From positions 19,542-83,541 of the forward strand of contig JAAVFL010000008.1 in assembly GCA_014800795.1 (NCBI GenBank): 64,000 nt of DNA, in the 5' to 3' direction. Positions 9,795 through 20,343 of this stretch are shown here, piece after piece. Source of the DNA: Bacteroidales bacterium (lineage in GTDB: Bacteria; Bacteroidota; Bacteroidia; Bacteroidales; Muribaculaceae). The notes under the pieces are model-generated. The model did no database searches. It had not been told where the DNA came from and saw only the letters and a list, made by a program, of their open reading frames with translations. Position 1 is the stretch's first letter. Each line of letters opens with the position of its first letter. The translations under genes and the position numbers were made by a program.

Positions 9795-10961
9795 TCATTG
9801 CTGTGACCCTGTCGGGAGGAAGCAGATAGCGGAGGGGATATCGCCGGTGCGTACACTCCATCTCATATTTCCTTCTGGCGTGAAGCAGTAGAGTGTTCCG
9901 CTGCTGACATAGTTTTTCGCATCGGTAAGATAAATGTCGCCTGTTGCGGGATGCACCGCTATGCCGTAGGGCACGGCAATGCGGCGTTCAGTTCCGTCGG
10001 TTATGAAGTTGTCGGCGATAAGGGTGCGGGTCTTGGTATCGATTACGGCGTAGCTAACGTTGGTGCCATTGTTGCCGGCTTCATCTTGTGATGCGGAGAT
10101 TGCATATAGTCTGTCGCCGTATATCGCCATGTTGGAGCAAGCTACGCTGATTGTGTCGGTCACTTCCATATCACCGGTCCTGACGTTTTTCTCCAGCACC
10201 ATCAGACGCGACGGTTCGGAAATATGGTTGCCTCGCGAGCTTACCCATAGCTTCCCTTCCGCGTCGCGTCTTACCCTGTGAAGATTGATACCTACAGGTA
10301 TCTGCCGTACCTGTCTGAGTTCGTTGAGATCGACAACGGATAGAGTGTTGTCGTAGTCGGGAGCGCGGTAGCCTCCGGAATTCGCTACATAAAGGCTGTC
10401 GCCTGCGATTTCCATTTCTTCCGGCTGGTAGCCTACAGTTACCTGTCCGGTAATGGATAGCGACAGGGTGTCGATTTGGTAGATTGCTCCTTTGGGAGCG
10501 TTGGGGTCAACAAGCACAGGCCCGACGTATGAACTTACATAGGCCTTTCCGCGATGAAACCTGATGTATCGGCAATTAGGTATGTCTACTTGTCCGATGC
10601 GTTTCCCGCTGTGGGCATCCATAACCTCCACCTTATGCGAGCAATTTATGACAGCGTAGAGTTTTGAACCGTAGAGGGCGATATCGTTGCCTACGTCGCC
10701 GAGTTCTTTCACCACTTCCGGATTGCGTTCGGCGTAAAAATTTCTGGCATACACACCGTTTTCAAAATCAAGCCAGTCGATGGTACATTTGTTTGATCCC
10801 ATGTTGCCCTCGTTGATCAGATAAAGTCCTGCGATACCTGTGCCGGGAGATGCCAGGCCACTGATGGTTTCGTATTCTGTCGGGATGACTGTTTCATCTT
10901 CGCGGCATCCTGCGATGGTGATTGTTAAGGCTATGGTTGTCAGCAGTGTTGCTTTTTTCAT
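9795..10961 (-). CDS. btuG: BtuG-like surface lipoprotein, cobalamin capture
   Basis: The 388-residue protein starts with a lipoprotein signal (TITIAGC, Cys19) followed by acidic residues, as in surface-exported Bacteroidota lipoproteins. The rest is a repetitive beta-propeller (YncE/DUF5074 type) with strands such as LYLINEGN, KLYAVINCSHKVEV, LYVANSGG, LWVSSRG and IYLTDAKNYVSSG. In Bacteroides, BtuG is a seven-bladed propeller lipoprotein that binds B12 very tightly at the cell surface and hands it to BtuB. Here the gene lies 18 bp after a TonB receptor gene that has a cobalamin riboswitch, which is the main reason for the call. Cobalamin binding itself cannot be read from the sequence. Confidence 0.8.
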   Translation of the reverse strand: MKKATLLTTIALTITIAGCREDETVIPTEYETISGLASPGTGIAGLYLINEGNMGSNKCTIDWLDFENGVYARNFYAERNPEVVKELGDVGNDIALYGSKLYAVINCSHKVEVMDAHSGKRIGQVDIPNCRYIRFHRGKAYVSSYVGPVLVDPNAPKGAIYQIDTLSLSITGQVTVGYQPEEMEIAGDSLYVANSGGYRAPDYDNTLSVVDLNELRQVRQIPVGINLHRVRRDAEGKLWVSSRGNHISEPSRLMVLEKNVRTGDMEVTDTISVACSNMAIYGDRLYAISASQDEAGNNGTNVSYAVIDTKTRTLIADNFITDGTERRIAVPYGIAVHPATGDIYLTDAKNYVSSGTLYCFTPEGNMRWSVRTGDIPSAICFLPTGSQQ

Positions 10962-10979
10962 GACTTACGGATGAAAAGA

Positions 10980-12992
10980 TCAGATATTGACGGTGATGGT
11001 AGTGCGCCAGTTACGTTTAGGCATAGGATAGTTGAGGATAACGTCGTAGTCCTGGCTGAGCAGGTTGTTGACCTCGAGCAGTACCCGCAACCCGACTTTT
11101 CCGATATTAATGTCGCGGCTTACCGAGATGTCGCTCGTGTACCACGGCTGAGTGTAGTTGTAGCGGATATTTTCCTGCTGATTGTAGCGCTCACCTACAT
11201 AGATGAAGCTGTAGTTGAGATTCCATTGGCGCCAGGTGGCGTTCACGACAGCCGAGCCGGAGTGGCGGGGTATATAGGGAATCTGGTCGCGGTAGTAGTT
11301 GTCGGCAGGGTTTGTAACGTCGATAGCGCGTTGGAAGGTATATTGCGCCCGGAGGGTCAGGAAGAGTTCTCTGGCAGGGCGCACTGTGACAAGCCCCGAT
11401 ACATCTACGCCACGTATGTCTACAAGTCCGAGATTCAGCATGGTCCAGCGGAACTGTTGCCCCTTTGGATATGCGACGATCTTATCGGATACACGGTTGT
11501 AGTATGCGTCGGCGCTGAGGCGTCCCTCGGCGATGAATGAGGTTGAGGAGGTGTGGGTATAGATGGCGCCGAAATTGTACTGCGTCACTTTCTCAGGATT
11601 CAGCTTCGAGTTGCCCATATCGGCGTAATATAGGTCGTTGAAGGTAGGCATTCGGAACGACTTCTTGAAGAATGCCCGTAGCAGGAAGTCGCGGCTACGC
11701 GCGGGTTGAAACGAGGCATATACCGCCGGGGTGAATACATGGCGGTCGGGGGGCGCCTGCTGTCCGCGCAGACGGTCGTGGATAAAGGTGCCGAGAATAC
11801 TTCCCTGTGCCTTGACACGGGCGAAGTTCAAAGCTGTTGCGAGTGAAATCAGGTTGGTGGTGCGGTCCGGGCGCGCGAAGCCATACATGTCGGCATCGAG
11901 AGTGTTCCACATGAAATCATAGCTCGCTGATAATCGCCACCATCGGCGAACCATAAGTTCGTTAGCCGTGGAGAAGTAAAGCTCGCGCTGACGGTACAGG
12001 TTGTCGACCTTTATCTGTTTGTCGTCGTTGTTGACGTAGTGGGTCCGGTAAAACGAATATTTGAGATTGTTGAGGGTCGTGAAGTTGCCGAAAGTTGAGG
12101 TATAGCTTCCCTGGGCGAAAGAATTGTTGTCCCAGATACGCTCTCCGCGGCGCCATACGTTGTTGACTATCGCTCCGGGAACACCGCGCTCGGAGTTGTA
12201 GTTATATACTTTTAAATGCCATTCTCCGGCTTCAAGTGTGCCGTTGAGGTTACATTCTATGCGGGTGGCGTTGATATCGCCGTTCTGGCGCACGGCAGTG
12301 GTGTCGTAGGCTAATTCTCCGGCCGGGTTCACCCTGCGGTAACGGAACTTGTATTTTCCGCTTGAATTGATCCATTCGGCGCTCAGCGATGCATTCACAT
12401 GATCGGACAGGCGCAGCTCCAGAAGAGCCGACGGGTTGAGGAGATCGAACGATCCGAAGCGCACTCCGGCGCGTGCATGAAATGTCTCTCCATTGTTGAA
12501 GCGCGGGGTTTTGGTGCGGATATATATCGAACCGGCCGATCCGAAATCGCGCGCCGGCTGAAGGATGTCGCTCTTCTGTCCGTTGTATAGCGAGATGGCC
12601 TCTACGTTGTCGAGCGAGAACTGGCCGAGGTCGATCTGCCCGTTCTGCGCGTTGCCAAGCTCTATGCCGTCATAAACCACTCCTGTATGGTTTGTACCCA
12701 TCGACCGGATATTTACAGTTTTGATACCTCCGACACCTCCATAATCTTTTACCTGCACCCCCGAGAAGTAACGCAAAGCGTCGGCAACACTGTTGCTGTT
12801 GAGGCGTTCGAGATCCTTTCCTGAAAGTTTCTGGGCGGGGATAACCTCGGTTTGCGGTCGGACGGCCGTAACCGTCACCTCACCGAGCGACAGTGTTGTA
12901 TCCGATTTCTCTTTTTCGGCACCTTGTACGCCGAGAACAACGGCAATAAAAATAGCTGCCGCAGCTAACCTTGTCTGTTTTGTCTGACACAT
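10980..12992 (-). CDS. btuB: TonB-dependent vitamin B12 receptor BtuB
   Basis: This outer-membrane TonB-dependent transporter is predicted to import cobalamin. From the ATG at 12992 (670 residues): signal peptide MCQTKQTRLAAAAIFIAVVL, a TonB-box-like LGEVTVTAV, a plug domain with DALRYFSGVQVKDYGG and NIRSMGTNHTGVVYDG (about 60-110), and a 22-strand-type barrel with GSAGSIYIRTK and an aromatic C-terminus ending VNI. The reading frame extends 55 codons upstream, but that extension lies inside the riboswitch. AGGAG seven bases before the chosen ATG supports this start. It heads an operon with the BtuG-like gene; regulation by the riboswitch at 13031-13266 identifies the substrate. Confidence 0.92.
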   Translation of the reverse strand: MCQTKQTRLAAAAIFIAVVLGVQGAEKEKSDTTLSLGEVTVTAVRPQTEVIPAQKLSGKDLERLNSNSVADALRYFSGVQVKDYGGVGGIKTVNIRSMGTNHTGVVYDGIELGNAQNGQIDLGQFSLDNVEAISLYNGQKSDILQPARDFGSAGSIYIRTKTPRFNNGETFHARAGVRFGSFDLLNPSALLELRLSDHVNASLSAEWINSSGKYKFRYRRVNPAGELAYDTTAVRQNGDINATRIECNLNGTLEAGEWHLKVYNYNSERGVPGAIVNNVWRRGERIWDNNSFAQGSYTSTFGNFTTLNNLKYSFYRTHYVNNDDKQIKVDNLYRQRELYFSTANELMVRRWWRLSASYDFMWNTLDADMYGFARPDRTTNLISLATALNFARVKAQGSILGTFIHDRLRGQQAPPDRHVFTPAVYASFQPARSRDFLLRAFFKKSFRMPTFNDLYYADMGNSKLNPEKVTQYNFGAIYTHTSSTSFIAEGRLSADAYYNRVSDKIVAYPKGQQFRWTMLNLGLVDIRGVDVSGLVTVRPARELFLTLRAQYTFQRAIDVTNPADNYYRDQIPYIPRHSGSAVVNATWRQWNLNYSFIYVGERYNQQENIRYNYTQPWYTSDISVSRDINIGKVGLRVLLEVNNLLSQDYDVILNYPMPKRNWRTTITVNI

Positions 12993-13030
12993 AATGCTCC
13001 TATTTTCCCGTAGGTATCTGGGTGTGGGTA

Positions 13031-13266
13031 GCCAAGGCAGGTCTTCTGACTTGTTCCGGCTCTGTCGCGCCTTCTCGCTCTGTTGACAGAGCAATGGCCT
13101 AACTTCTTGCGACAGGCTTTTATCCTTTGTGGAAATGGAACATACAGCAGCGGGCACTGTTCCGGACTTTCACCGGATTCCCTTTTCGGAGAGACGCATA
13201 TGGCTGTTACTCTCCTCGCGTATCCCCGCGCAAGTGTTCATACATGGCAGGGCTACGACCTTGACA
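13031..13266 (-). ncRNA. Cobalamin (AdoCbl-type) riboswitch
   Basis: On the minus strand the leader holds the conserved core GAATCCGGTGAAAGTCCGGA followed by ACAGTGCCCGC (about 13154-13184), and ends with the B12 box AAGTCAGAAGACCTGCC (13036-13052). A -7 box lies just upstream at 13270-13277 and the btuB start lies 39 bases after the B12 box, so control is probably at translation initiation (inference). Bound cobalamin should shut off btuB-btuG. Confidence 0.95.
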
Positions 13267-13269
13267 CCG

Positions 13270-13277
13270 CAAATTTA
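13270..13277 (-). promoter_or_regulatory. -7 box of the btuB-btuG operon
   Basis: Reads TAAATTTG on the minus strand and is immediately followed by the first conserved riboswitch bases, so transcription would begin at the riboswitch's 5' end. No clear -33 element. Confidence 0.6.
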
Positions 13278-13424
13278 CGACTTTTTATCCGGATTACCGC
13301 ATAATATCTCCTGGTTTATAGATCCCCGGTTTCACAGGAAAGAGGGTGCCTCATCGGTGACTGTTTTGATGCGGTTGCCATGGGTATAGTTACCGGATAT
13401 TTTTTTAGGAGTATTTTTCTTTTG

Positions 13425-13432
13425 TAACTTTG
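13425..13432 (+). promoter_or_regulatory. -7 box abutting the gluQRS start codon
   Basis: TAACTTTG ends only four bases before the ATG at 13437. In Bacteroidota transcription starts several bases after this box, which predicts a leaderless or nearly leaderless message. Confidence 0.5.
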
Positions 13433-13436
13433 CGGC

Positions 13437-14414
13437 ATGGAAACTGCGAATGAAAGGAGGGTAAGGGGAAGGTTCGCGCCGTCGCCGTCGGGGCGGATGC
13501 ATCTGGGCAACATATATACAGCCGTGATGTCGTGGCTGTCGGTAAAAAGCCGTGGGGGGGAGTGGGTGCTACGTATCGAGGATCTTGATCCGCAGAGGTC
13601 GAAGCGTGAGTATGCGCTGATGATCGAGGACGATCTTCATTGGCTCGGGCTTGACTGGGACGAGGGGGGACTGGAGGGTAAGGGTGCTTCCGGGCCTTAC
13701 TCACAAAGCCTGCGCGGTGACATATATGAGGAATATATGCGCAGGCTTGAGGCTGGAGGATTGTTGTATCCATGCAGGTGCAGACGCTCCGATATCATGG
13801 CTACTCAGGCACCGCACCGCTCCGATGGAAGAGTAGTCTATGCCGGGACATGCCGTCCGCGCCATCTTGGCGGAGTTGCGCCGGACGATGCCTCTGCCGA
13901 GGGAGCTTCAATGAGAATGTTCGTTCCCGACCGCGAGATCGGTTTTAACGATAGGGTATACGGTCCGGTGAGTTTCAATCTGGCTGAGGAGTGCGGCGAT
14001 TTCATAATCCGGCGCGCCGACGGGGCCTGGGCATATCAGCTGGCTGTGGTGGTCGACGATGCGTTGATGGGAATCACCGAAGTCATGCGTGGCAACGATC
14101 TGCTCCTGTCGGCTGCCCAGCAGATCTATCTGTTCGGACAACTCGGGTTCGAAGCTCCTGAGTATGCCCATCTCCCTTTGATATGCAACTCCGATGGGCA
14201 GCGCCTGAGCAAACGCGACAGCTCCATGAGTATGGAGCAATTGCGCCGGCGCCACACTCCGGAACAGCTCCTCGGCGAAATTGCATTTATGGCAGGAATT
14301 CTGTCTGAACCGGCTCCTGTGAAGCCTGCCGATCTTATTCCTGTATTCCACTTGCCGTTGAGAAAATGCGTGGAGGATGATTGGATTTTTGTTGCAAAAA
14401 ACGTACCTTTGTAA
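13437..14414 (+). CDS. gluQ: Glutamyl-Q tRNA(Asp) synthetase (GluQ-RS)
   Basis: This truncated glutamyl-tRNA synthetase paralogue attaches glutamate to queuosine in tRNA-Asp. RGRFAPSPSGRMHLGN (residues 9-25) contains the class I HIGH-like motif, RIEDLDPQR (about 45) binds glutamate, CRCRRSDI supplies zinc-site cysteines, and LSKRD (about 260) is the KMSKS-like motif. The 325-residue length, with no anticodon-binding domain, separates it from GltX. The HIGH region lies too close to the N-terminus for a later start, which fixes the ATG at 13437. The DUF1846 gene follows 6 bp later. Confidence 0.88.
   Translation: METANERRVRGRFAPSPSGRMHLGNIYTAVMSWLSVKSRGGEWVLRIEDLDPQRSKREYALMIEDDLHWLGLDWDEGGLEGKGASGPYSQSLRGDIYEEYMRRLEAGGLLYPCRCRRSDIMATQAPHRSDGRVVYAGTCRPRHLGGVAPDDASAEGASMRMFVPDREIGFNDRVYGPVSFNLAEECGDFIIRRADGAWAYQLAVVVDDALMGITEVMRGNDLLLSAAQQIYLFGQLGFEAPEYAHLPLICNSDGQRLSKRDSSMSMEQLRRRHTPEQLLGEIAFMAGILSEPAPVKPADLIPVFHLPLRKCVEDDWIFVAKNVPL
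14404..14411 (+). promoter_or_regulatory. -7 box within the end of gluQRS, for the DUF1846 gene
   Basis: TACCTTTG overlaps the last codons of gluQRS and ends nine bases before the next ATG, implying an independent and nearly leaderless transcript for the DUF1846 gene. Confidence 0.4.
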
Positions 14415-14420
14415 CCCGTT

Positions 14421-15893
14421 ATGAAATACGGTTTCGACAACGAGAAATATCTCAAAATCCAGTCCGAACATATCAGGGAGCGTATCGCCAAGTTCGGAAA
14501 CAAATTGTATCTTGAGTTGGGTGGCAAACTTTTCGACGACTATCATGCCAGTCGGGTGCTGCCCGGTTTTCAACCCGACAGCAAGTTGCGTATGCTTAGC
14601 CAGCTTGCGGATCACGCCGAGATAGTGATAGTCATCAGCGCGCTCGATATCGAGAAAAACAAAGTGCGCAACGACCTGGGCATCACCTACGACGAGGATG
14701 TATTGCGCCTGCGCAACGAGTTTCAGAAACGCGGCTTCCTTGTAAGTTCAGTAGTTATAACCCATTATAATGGACAGAGCAGTGCCGATGCCTTCCGCAA
14801 ACGTCTGGAGCGCATGGGAATCACTACTTACTACCACTATACCATCGAGGGCTATCCTACGAATGTGGCTTTGATCGACAGCGACGACGGTTTCGGGCGC
14901 AACGATTATGTGGAGACAACCCGTCCGCTTGTCATCGTCACGGCACCTGGGCCGGGCAGCGGCAAGATGGCGGTATGCCTGAGCCAGCTTTACAACGAAC
15001 ACAAGCGCGGCATCAACGCCGGATATGCCAAGTTCGAGACCTTCCCCGTGTGGAGTTTACCCCTGAAACATCCGGTTAACATAGCCTACGAGGCAGCCAC
15101 CGCCGACCTCAATGACGTGAATATGATCGATCCGTTCCATCTTGAGGCCTATGGAAAGACAGCCATCAACTACAACCGCGACATAGAGATATTTCCCGTT
15201 CTCAATGCTCTGTTCGAAGGTATTTACGGCGAGAATCCTTATAAGTCGCCTACTGATATGGGTGTAAATATGGTGGGATTCTGCATCAACGATGACGAAG
15301 TATGCCGCCATGCGTCGAACAATGAGATTATCCGCCGCTATTACACAGCCCTCAATCAGCTTGCTAAGGGCGCTTGCAACGATGCCGAGGTCAACAAAAT
15401 CGCTCTTCTGCTCAATCAGGCGAAAATCGATCCCGCAACTTACCGCCGTCCCATAGCCGCCGCCAAAGAGCGTGCCGCCCGTAGCGGGAACCACTGTTCG
15501 GCAATAGAGCTTGCCGATGGCACAATCATCACGGCCGAATCTTCAGCATTGCTCGGTCCGAGCGCTGCGCTGTTGCTTAATGCGATAAAACATCTCGCCG
15601 GCATCGACCACTCGGTAAAGCTTATCCCCCAGCATATGATCGAACCGATCCAGCATACCAAAACCTCATATCTGCGTAGCCTCAATCCGCGGTTGCATAC
15701 CGATGAGGTGCTTGTAGCGCTTTCGCTGCTCAGTGCCCACGACGAGCAGTGCCGCCGTGCGCTCGAAAAGCTCCCCGAACTCTACGGCTGCGAGGCACAC
15801 TCCACGGTGATGCTCGGCGAGGTCGATCAGAAAATCTTCAAGAAGCTTGGCGTAGGTCTCACCTGCGATCCCTCCCGCAAATTCAAGCATTGA
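14421..15893 (+). CDS. DUF1846 family protein
   Basis: The 490-residue cytoplasmic protein has the conserved start MKYGFDNEKYLKIQSEHI, LYLELGGKLFDDYHASRVLPGF (about 34-56), a VTAPGPGSGKMAVCLSQLYNE segment (about 172) that resembles a nucleotide-binding loop, and a C-terminal half with TEVLVALSLL-like helices. The family is widespread in Firmicutes and Bacteroidota and structures exist, but its biochemical role is unsettled; I assign none. It lies 6 bp after gluQRS but has its own possible -7 box. Immediately after the stop comes the large palindrome shared with guaA. Confidence 0.9.
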   Translation: MKYGFDNEKYLKIQSEHIRERIAKFGNKLYLELGGKLFDDYHASRVLPGFQPDSKLRMLSQLADHAEIVIVISALDIEKNKVRNDLGITYDEDVLRLRNEFQKRGFLVSSVVITHYNGQSSADAFRKRLERMGITTYYHYTIEGYPTNVALIDSDDGFGRNDYVETTRPLVIVTAPGPGSGKMAVCLSQLYNEHKRGINAGYAKFETFPVWSLPLKHPVNIAYEAATADLNDVNMIDPFHLEAYGKTAINYNRDIEIFPVLNALFEGIYGENPYKSPTDMGVNMVGFCINDDEVCRHASNNEIIRRYYTALNQLAKGACNDAEVNKIALLLNQAKIDPATYRRPIAAAKERAARSGNHCSAIELADGTIITAESSALLGPSAALLLNAIKHLAGIDHSVKLIPQHMIEPIQHTKTSYLRSLNPRLHTDEVLVALSLLSAHDEQCRRALEKLPELYGCEAHSTVMLGEVDQKIFKKLGVGLTCDPSRKFKH

Positions 15894-16003
15894 GTTAATA
15901 GAGCGTTATAGCATTAGAGCAATAGAACAGGAGAGCAGGAGCAATAATACCTCAATCGGGTAACTTTGCTCCTGCTCTCCTGTTCTATTGCTCTAATGCT
16001 CTG

Positions 16004-16007
<4 letters not shown>
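15894..16007. repeat. Large palindrome: two inverted copies of the GAGCAGGAGCAA repeat
   Basis: The whole gap between the DUF1846 and guaA stops is one palindrome. A perfect 35-bp inverted repeat (15910-15944 with 15966-16000) encloses a 21-base loop and continues imperfectly outward. Copy A (15894-15950, plus) starts GTTAA and ends ATAC; copy B (15960-16007, minus) starts GTAAC and ends TTAC, its TAA being the guaA stop. Each contains GAGCAGGAGCAA (15933-15944; complement at 15966-15977), as do the repeats at 19837-19874 and 20344-20394. It could act as a two-way terminator, although T runs are absent. Confidence 0.9.
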
Positions 16008-17527
<1,520 letters not shown>

Positions 17528-17565
17528 AAAATATATATGTAGTGGATATGTTTGTCTCTCTTCTG

Positions 17566-17573
17566 CAAAGTTA
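17566..17573 (-). promoter_or_regulatory. -7 box of guaA
   Basis: TAACTTTG on the minus strand, 38 bases upstream of the chosen guaA ATG. It supports that start over the longer reading frame. No -33 match seen. Confidence 0.5.
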
Positions 17574-17615
17574 GTTATTTTGCCGCATATCTGCGCTACG
17601 TTCCTCCGAAAAGTG

Positions 17616-19820
17616 TTACCGGAGGAGGTTCGCAGCCTGGGCTGTACCGACAATCCACAGGCGGTCGCCGGCTTCGAGAATCAGATTGGTCGGACGGTCA
17701 ACGAAGTTGTCGTCGCGCTCCAGAGCCACGACATGGATGTGATAGTTGCGGCGCACGTCGGCCGTCGAGAGCGACTGTCCGAGCAGAGGGGAGTCTGCCG
17801 TCAGCACCACATTGGTGAGCTTAAGTTCTGCTCCGTCAGCCACGTTTCCTTCAGGCTCCTGCTCAGATTCAACAACCGGCAGGAAGGCGGATATCTGTTC
17901 GTCTGTTCCGATCACACCGATCACATCACCCGGAAATATGCGGTTGTCGCCCGAGGGAGCCACTATCACGGCTGAGCCACGCTGAATGCTGACTATGTTT
18001 ACCCCGAACCGCTCATTAAGGCGTGTGTTTACGAGACGTTCTCCTACCACCGGACATCCGTAGCCCACATGCATGTAGGCCAGATGCATGTCGTTCACGA
18101 GGTTGTTATTTTTGCCCGAACGGCGCAGCTCGCGTTCGTTGAGGTTGTTGATGAATTTGCTCTCGATATGTCGCAGCTGTTTTTTAAGGCTTTTCGAGAA
18201 AAACAGAAGCATGATGCAGAAGCAAACCACTCCGATAAGCATACCTGTCTTGAACGAATACAGCATACGGAGCTGATTGATGATGAATCCCAGAGCGAGT
18301 ATCAGGCGCAGTATCATGAATACTATGCGCGGTATACGCAGCTGATCGGCTGTGAGGTGGGCGGCAATGTTGTCGGTCTCCATGCGCGGTGGCAGGCATA
18401 GGGCCAGAAGGAATGGAGCCATGGCACTCAGGCTTATAAGCGCGCCTATCAGTCGGCTCCAGGCCGGAATTATTTTGTCAAGCCAAGGAACCAGATAACC
18501 GGTACTTACCATCGATATGGCGAGAATGACGATAGAGTACAGCAATATGCGCCATAGGTAGCGGCGGCCGAGGGTAATCCATGCCCTGCGTGTGGAACTG
18601 CTGTCGGAGTGTTCGGAAACGCGTGTCGTAAGAAGGTAGTTGAAGCGCGACGGCAACATGCGTTTCACTATGTTGTAGCATGGATCAGCCATTCGTATGA
18701 AATAGGGTGTGGTGAAAGTGGTTATCACCGATACCGCCACTACTATAGGATATATTTCGGCATCAAGCACTCCGAGGCTCATACCGAGAGTGGCTATGAT
18801 AAATGCGAATTCACCGATCTGGGTAAGTGAGAATCCCGATTCGATGGCGACCTTGAGGCTCTGACCGGTCACGAGCATACCGGTGGTGCCGAAAACAATC
18901 ATACCTGCGATCACGACAACCGACAACAGCAGAATTGGCCACCAGAACTGAACGATGACAGTAGGTTGCACCATCATGCCCACAGATATGAAGAATACCG
19001 AGCCGAAGAGGTCTTTGATAGGGTTTACCACATGCTCTATGCGTTCGGCATAGCTTGTACCTGCAAGTATTGAGCCCATCACGAAAGCACCAAGAGCGAG
19101 GGAGAACCCGCAGAATACCGAAAATACCGCCATGCCCAGACACATGCCCATCGATACCACCAGGAGGGTCTCGTTGTTGAGGAATTTGCGGAATCTGTTG
19201 AGAGCCGAGGGGATCACGAATACTCCCACCAGGAACCATATTATGAGGAAGAATACGAGCTTGCTCACACTCATAAGCATCTCTCCCCCCTCTACGCTTT
19301 TGTTTATGGCTATAGAGGAGAGTACCACCATCATTACAACCGCGAACAGATCCTCTACGATCAGTACGGCAAATACGAGAGAGGCGAATTTCTTCTGTCG
19401 CAGGTTTAGATCGGTAAATGCCTTTATTATGATAGTTGTGGAGGACATGGAGAGCATACCTCCGAGAAACAGGCTGTTTATTGCGGTGAACCCCAGCAGA
19501 TGTCCGATTATGAACCCGGTAAACATCATGCCGATCACTATTATAAGCGCTGTCACAACTGCCGAGCCACCGGTATTGAGCAGTTTCTTGAAACTGAATT
19601 CAAGGCCTAACGAGAAGAGAAGCACTATGATACCGATCTGTGCCCAGAACTCGATGTTCTCCTCGGTCGTTACCGACGGGAGAGGTTCGAAATTAGGGCT
19701 GGCTAGAAATCCCGCCACTATGTATCCAAGTACAACCGGCTGTTTGATCCATTTGAACAGCAGTGTCACTATAGCTCCCAGAAGGAGTATGAACGCGAGG
19801 TCTGAAATCAGGCTTTCCAT
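17616..19820 (-). CDS. CPA2-family cation:proton antiporter with TrkA-C domain
   Basis: The 734-residue inner-membrane protein starts [18 protein letters not shown] and has about 12 hydrophobic helices to residue 400, with [29 protein letters not shown] and [12 protein letters not shown], where the acidic residues expected for ion exchange lie. A second block of helices (about 420-545) and a C-terminal TrkA-C/RCK-type domain (about 600-734, with [20 protein letters not shown]-like strands) suggest ligand gating. It is related to KefB/YbaL exchangers; the ion (K+ or Na+) cannot be told. The repeat element begins 17 bp upstream of the ATG, so its own promoter region may have been displaced. Confidence 0.85.
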   Translation of the reverse strand: MESLISDLAFILLLGAIVTLLFKWIKQPVVLGYIVAGFLASPNFEPLPSVTTEENIEFWAQIGIIVLLFSLGLEFSFKKLLNTGGSAVVTALIIVIGMMFTGFIIGHLLGFTAINSLFLGGMLSMSSTTIIIKAFTDLNLRQKKFASLVFAVLIVEDLFAVVMMVVLSSIAINKSVEGGEMLMSVSKLVFFLIIWFLVGVFVIPSALNRFRKFLNNETLLVVSMGMCLGMAVFSVFCGFSLALGAFVMGSILAGTSYAERIEHVVNPIKDLFGSVFFISVGMMVQPTVIVQFWWPILLLSVVVIAGMIVFGTTGMLVTGQSLKVAIESGFSLTQIGEFAFIIATLGMSLGVLDAEIYPIVVAVSVITTFTTPYFIRMADPCYNIVKRMLPSRFNYLLTTRVSEHSDSSSTRRAWITLGRRYLWRILLYSIVILAISMVSTGYLVPWLDKIIPAWSRLIGALISLSAMAPFLLALCLPPRMETDNIAAHLTADQLRIPRIVFMILRLILALGFIINQLRMLYSFKTGMLIGVVCFCIMLLFFSKSLKKQLRHIESKFINNLNERELRRSGKNNNLVNDMHLAYMHVGYGCPVVGERLVNTRLNERFGVNIVSIQRGSAVIVAPSGDNRIFPGDVIGVIGTDEQISAFLPVVESEQEPEGNVADGAELKLTNVVLTADSPLLGQSLSTADVRRNYHIHVVALERDDNFVDRPTNLILEAGDRLWIVGTAQAANLLR

Positions 19821-19836
19821 AATTGTTTTTTGAGAA

Positions 19837-19874
19837 GTAAGAGCAGGAGAGCGTGAGAGCAGGAGCAAGATTAC
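19837..19874 (+). repeat. GAGCAGGAGCAA repeat, copy C
   Basis: Runs from GTAA to TTAC with a purine-rich body containing two GAGCAGGAG words; the shared 12-mer is at 19857-19868. The flanks AGAAGTAA (19833-19840) and TTACTTCT (19871-19878) are themselves inverted repeats. It forms the left end of the four-helix-bundle element. Confidence 0.85.
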
Positions 19875-19946
19875 TTCTTTTGTCGAAATATTATTAAGTT
19901 ACAGGCTGTTGAAAGTCGAGCAGAGAAAGTGGCATCTTTCGCCTCT

Positions 19947-19989
19947 GCTTATTCTCGCCTTAATATGTGATATCAAGGCGAGAATAAGC
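19947..19989. repeat. 15-bp perfect hairpin inside the element
   Basis: GCTTATTCTCGCCTT at 19947-19961 is matched by its exact complement at 19975-19989, with a 13-base loop. Five Ts follow on the plus strand only, while the nearby gene is on the minus strand, so it is not an obvious terminator for that gene. The original stop of the four-helix-bundle frame (TGA, 19973-19975) falls at the loop edge. Confidence 0.7.
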
Positions 19990-20311
19990 TTTTTGATTCG
20001 ATAACATCCGGAAGCAATCCTTCGCAATCTGCAGAAATATGTGGATAAATTGATGCCGCAAGAATCAGTTGGGATTAAATTTCAAAAAGCGATCCGTTGG
20101 CTATCAGAAGGAAGCGGATGAATTCCTTATCAGACATACGTCCGTACCCCTCTGCAATATTCGAAGGTATTGAAACTGCAGCCCTTCTTATCTGATCACA
20201 TAATCCATATTTTTCCTCTTCAGGAAAAGAGCGGACAAGAATATATATTTTCTTTGCCAGTTGCATGGATTTAGTCCATACTATTAAATTCTGAAGACTT
20301 CCGTATTGCAT
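19973..20311 (-). pseudogene. Four-helix-bundle protein (23S rRNA IVS / S23 family), nonsense-truncated
   Basis: The first 78 residues, MQYGSLQNLIVWTKSMQL to NGSLFEI, carry family hallmarks: LIVWTKSM, FPEEEKYGL, QIRRAAVSIPSNIAEGYGR and EFIRFLLIANGSL. A TAA at 20075-20077 ends the frame where relatives have ELETQL. Beyond it the same frame reads SQLILAASIYPHISADC and closes with TGA at 19973-19975, giving about 112 codons, the normal family length. A single GAA-to-TAA change would explain it. The family includes Avd, the accessory protein of diversity-generating retroelements, but no reverse transcriptase is seen here. No ribosome-binding site is evident. Confidence 0.8.
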
Positions 20312-20343
20312 GCGGTTAATTTCAGGGTTACCGGTAAAATAGA

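Noticed and set aside
13158-13389. Short reading frames on both strands at 13083-13389
   Set aside because: They lie across the cobalamin riboswitch and its promoter and show no protein-like features.
19947-19989. 15-bp hairpin as the terminator of the four-helix-bundle gene
   Set aside because: The T run is on the plus-strand side, the wrong side for a minus-strand gene.
19973-20311. Diversity-generating retroelement (Avd homologue)
   Set aside because: No reverse transcriptase, template repeat or variable repeat is present nearby; only the small bundle protein family is shared.
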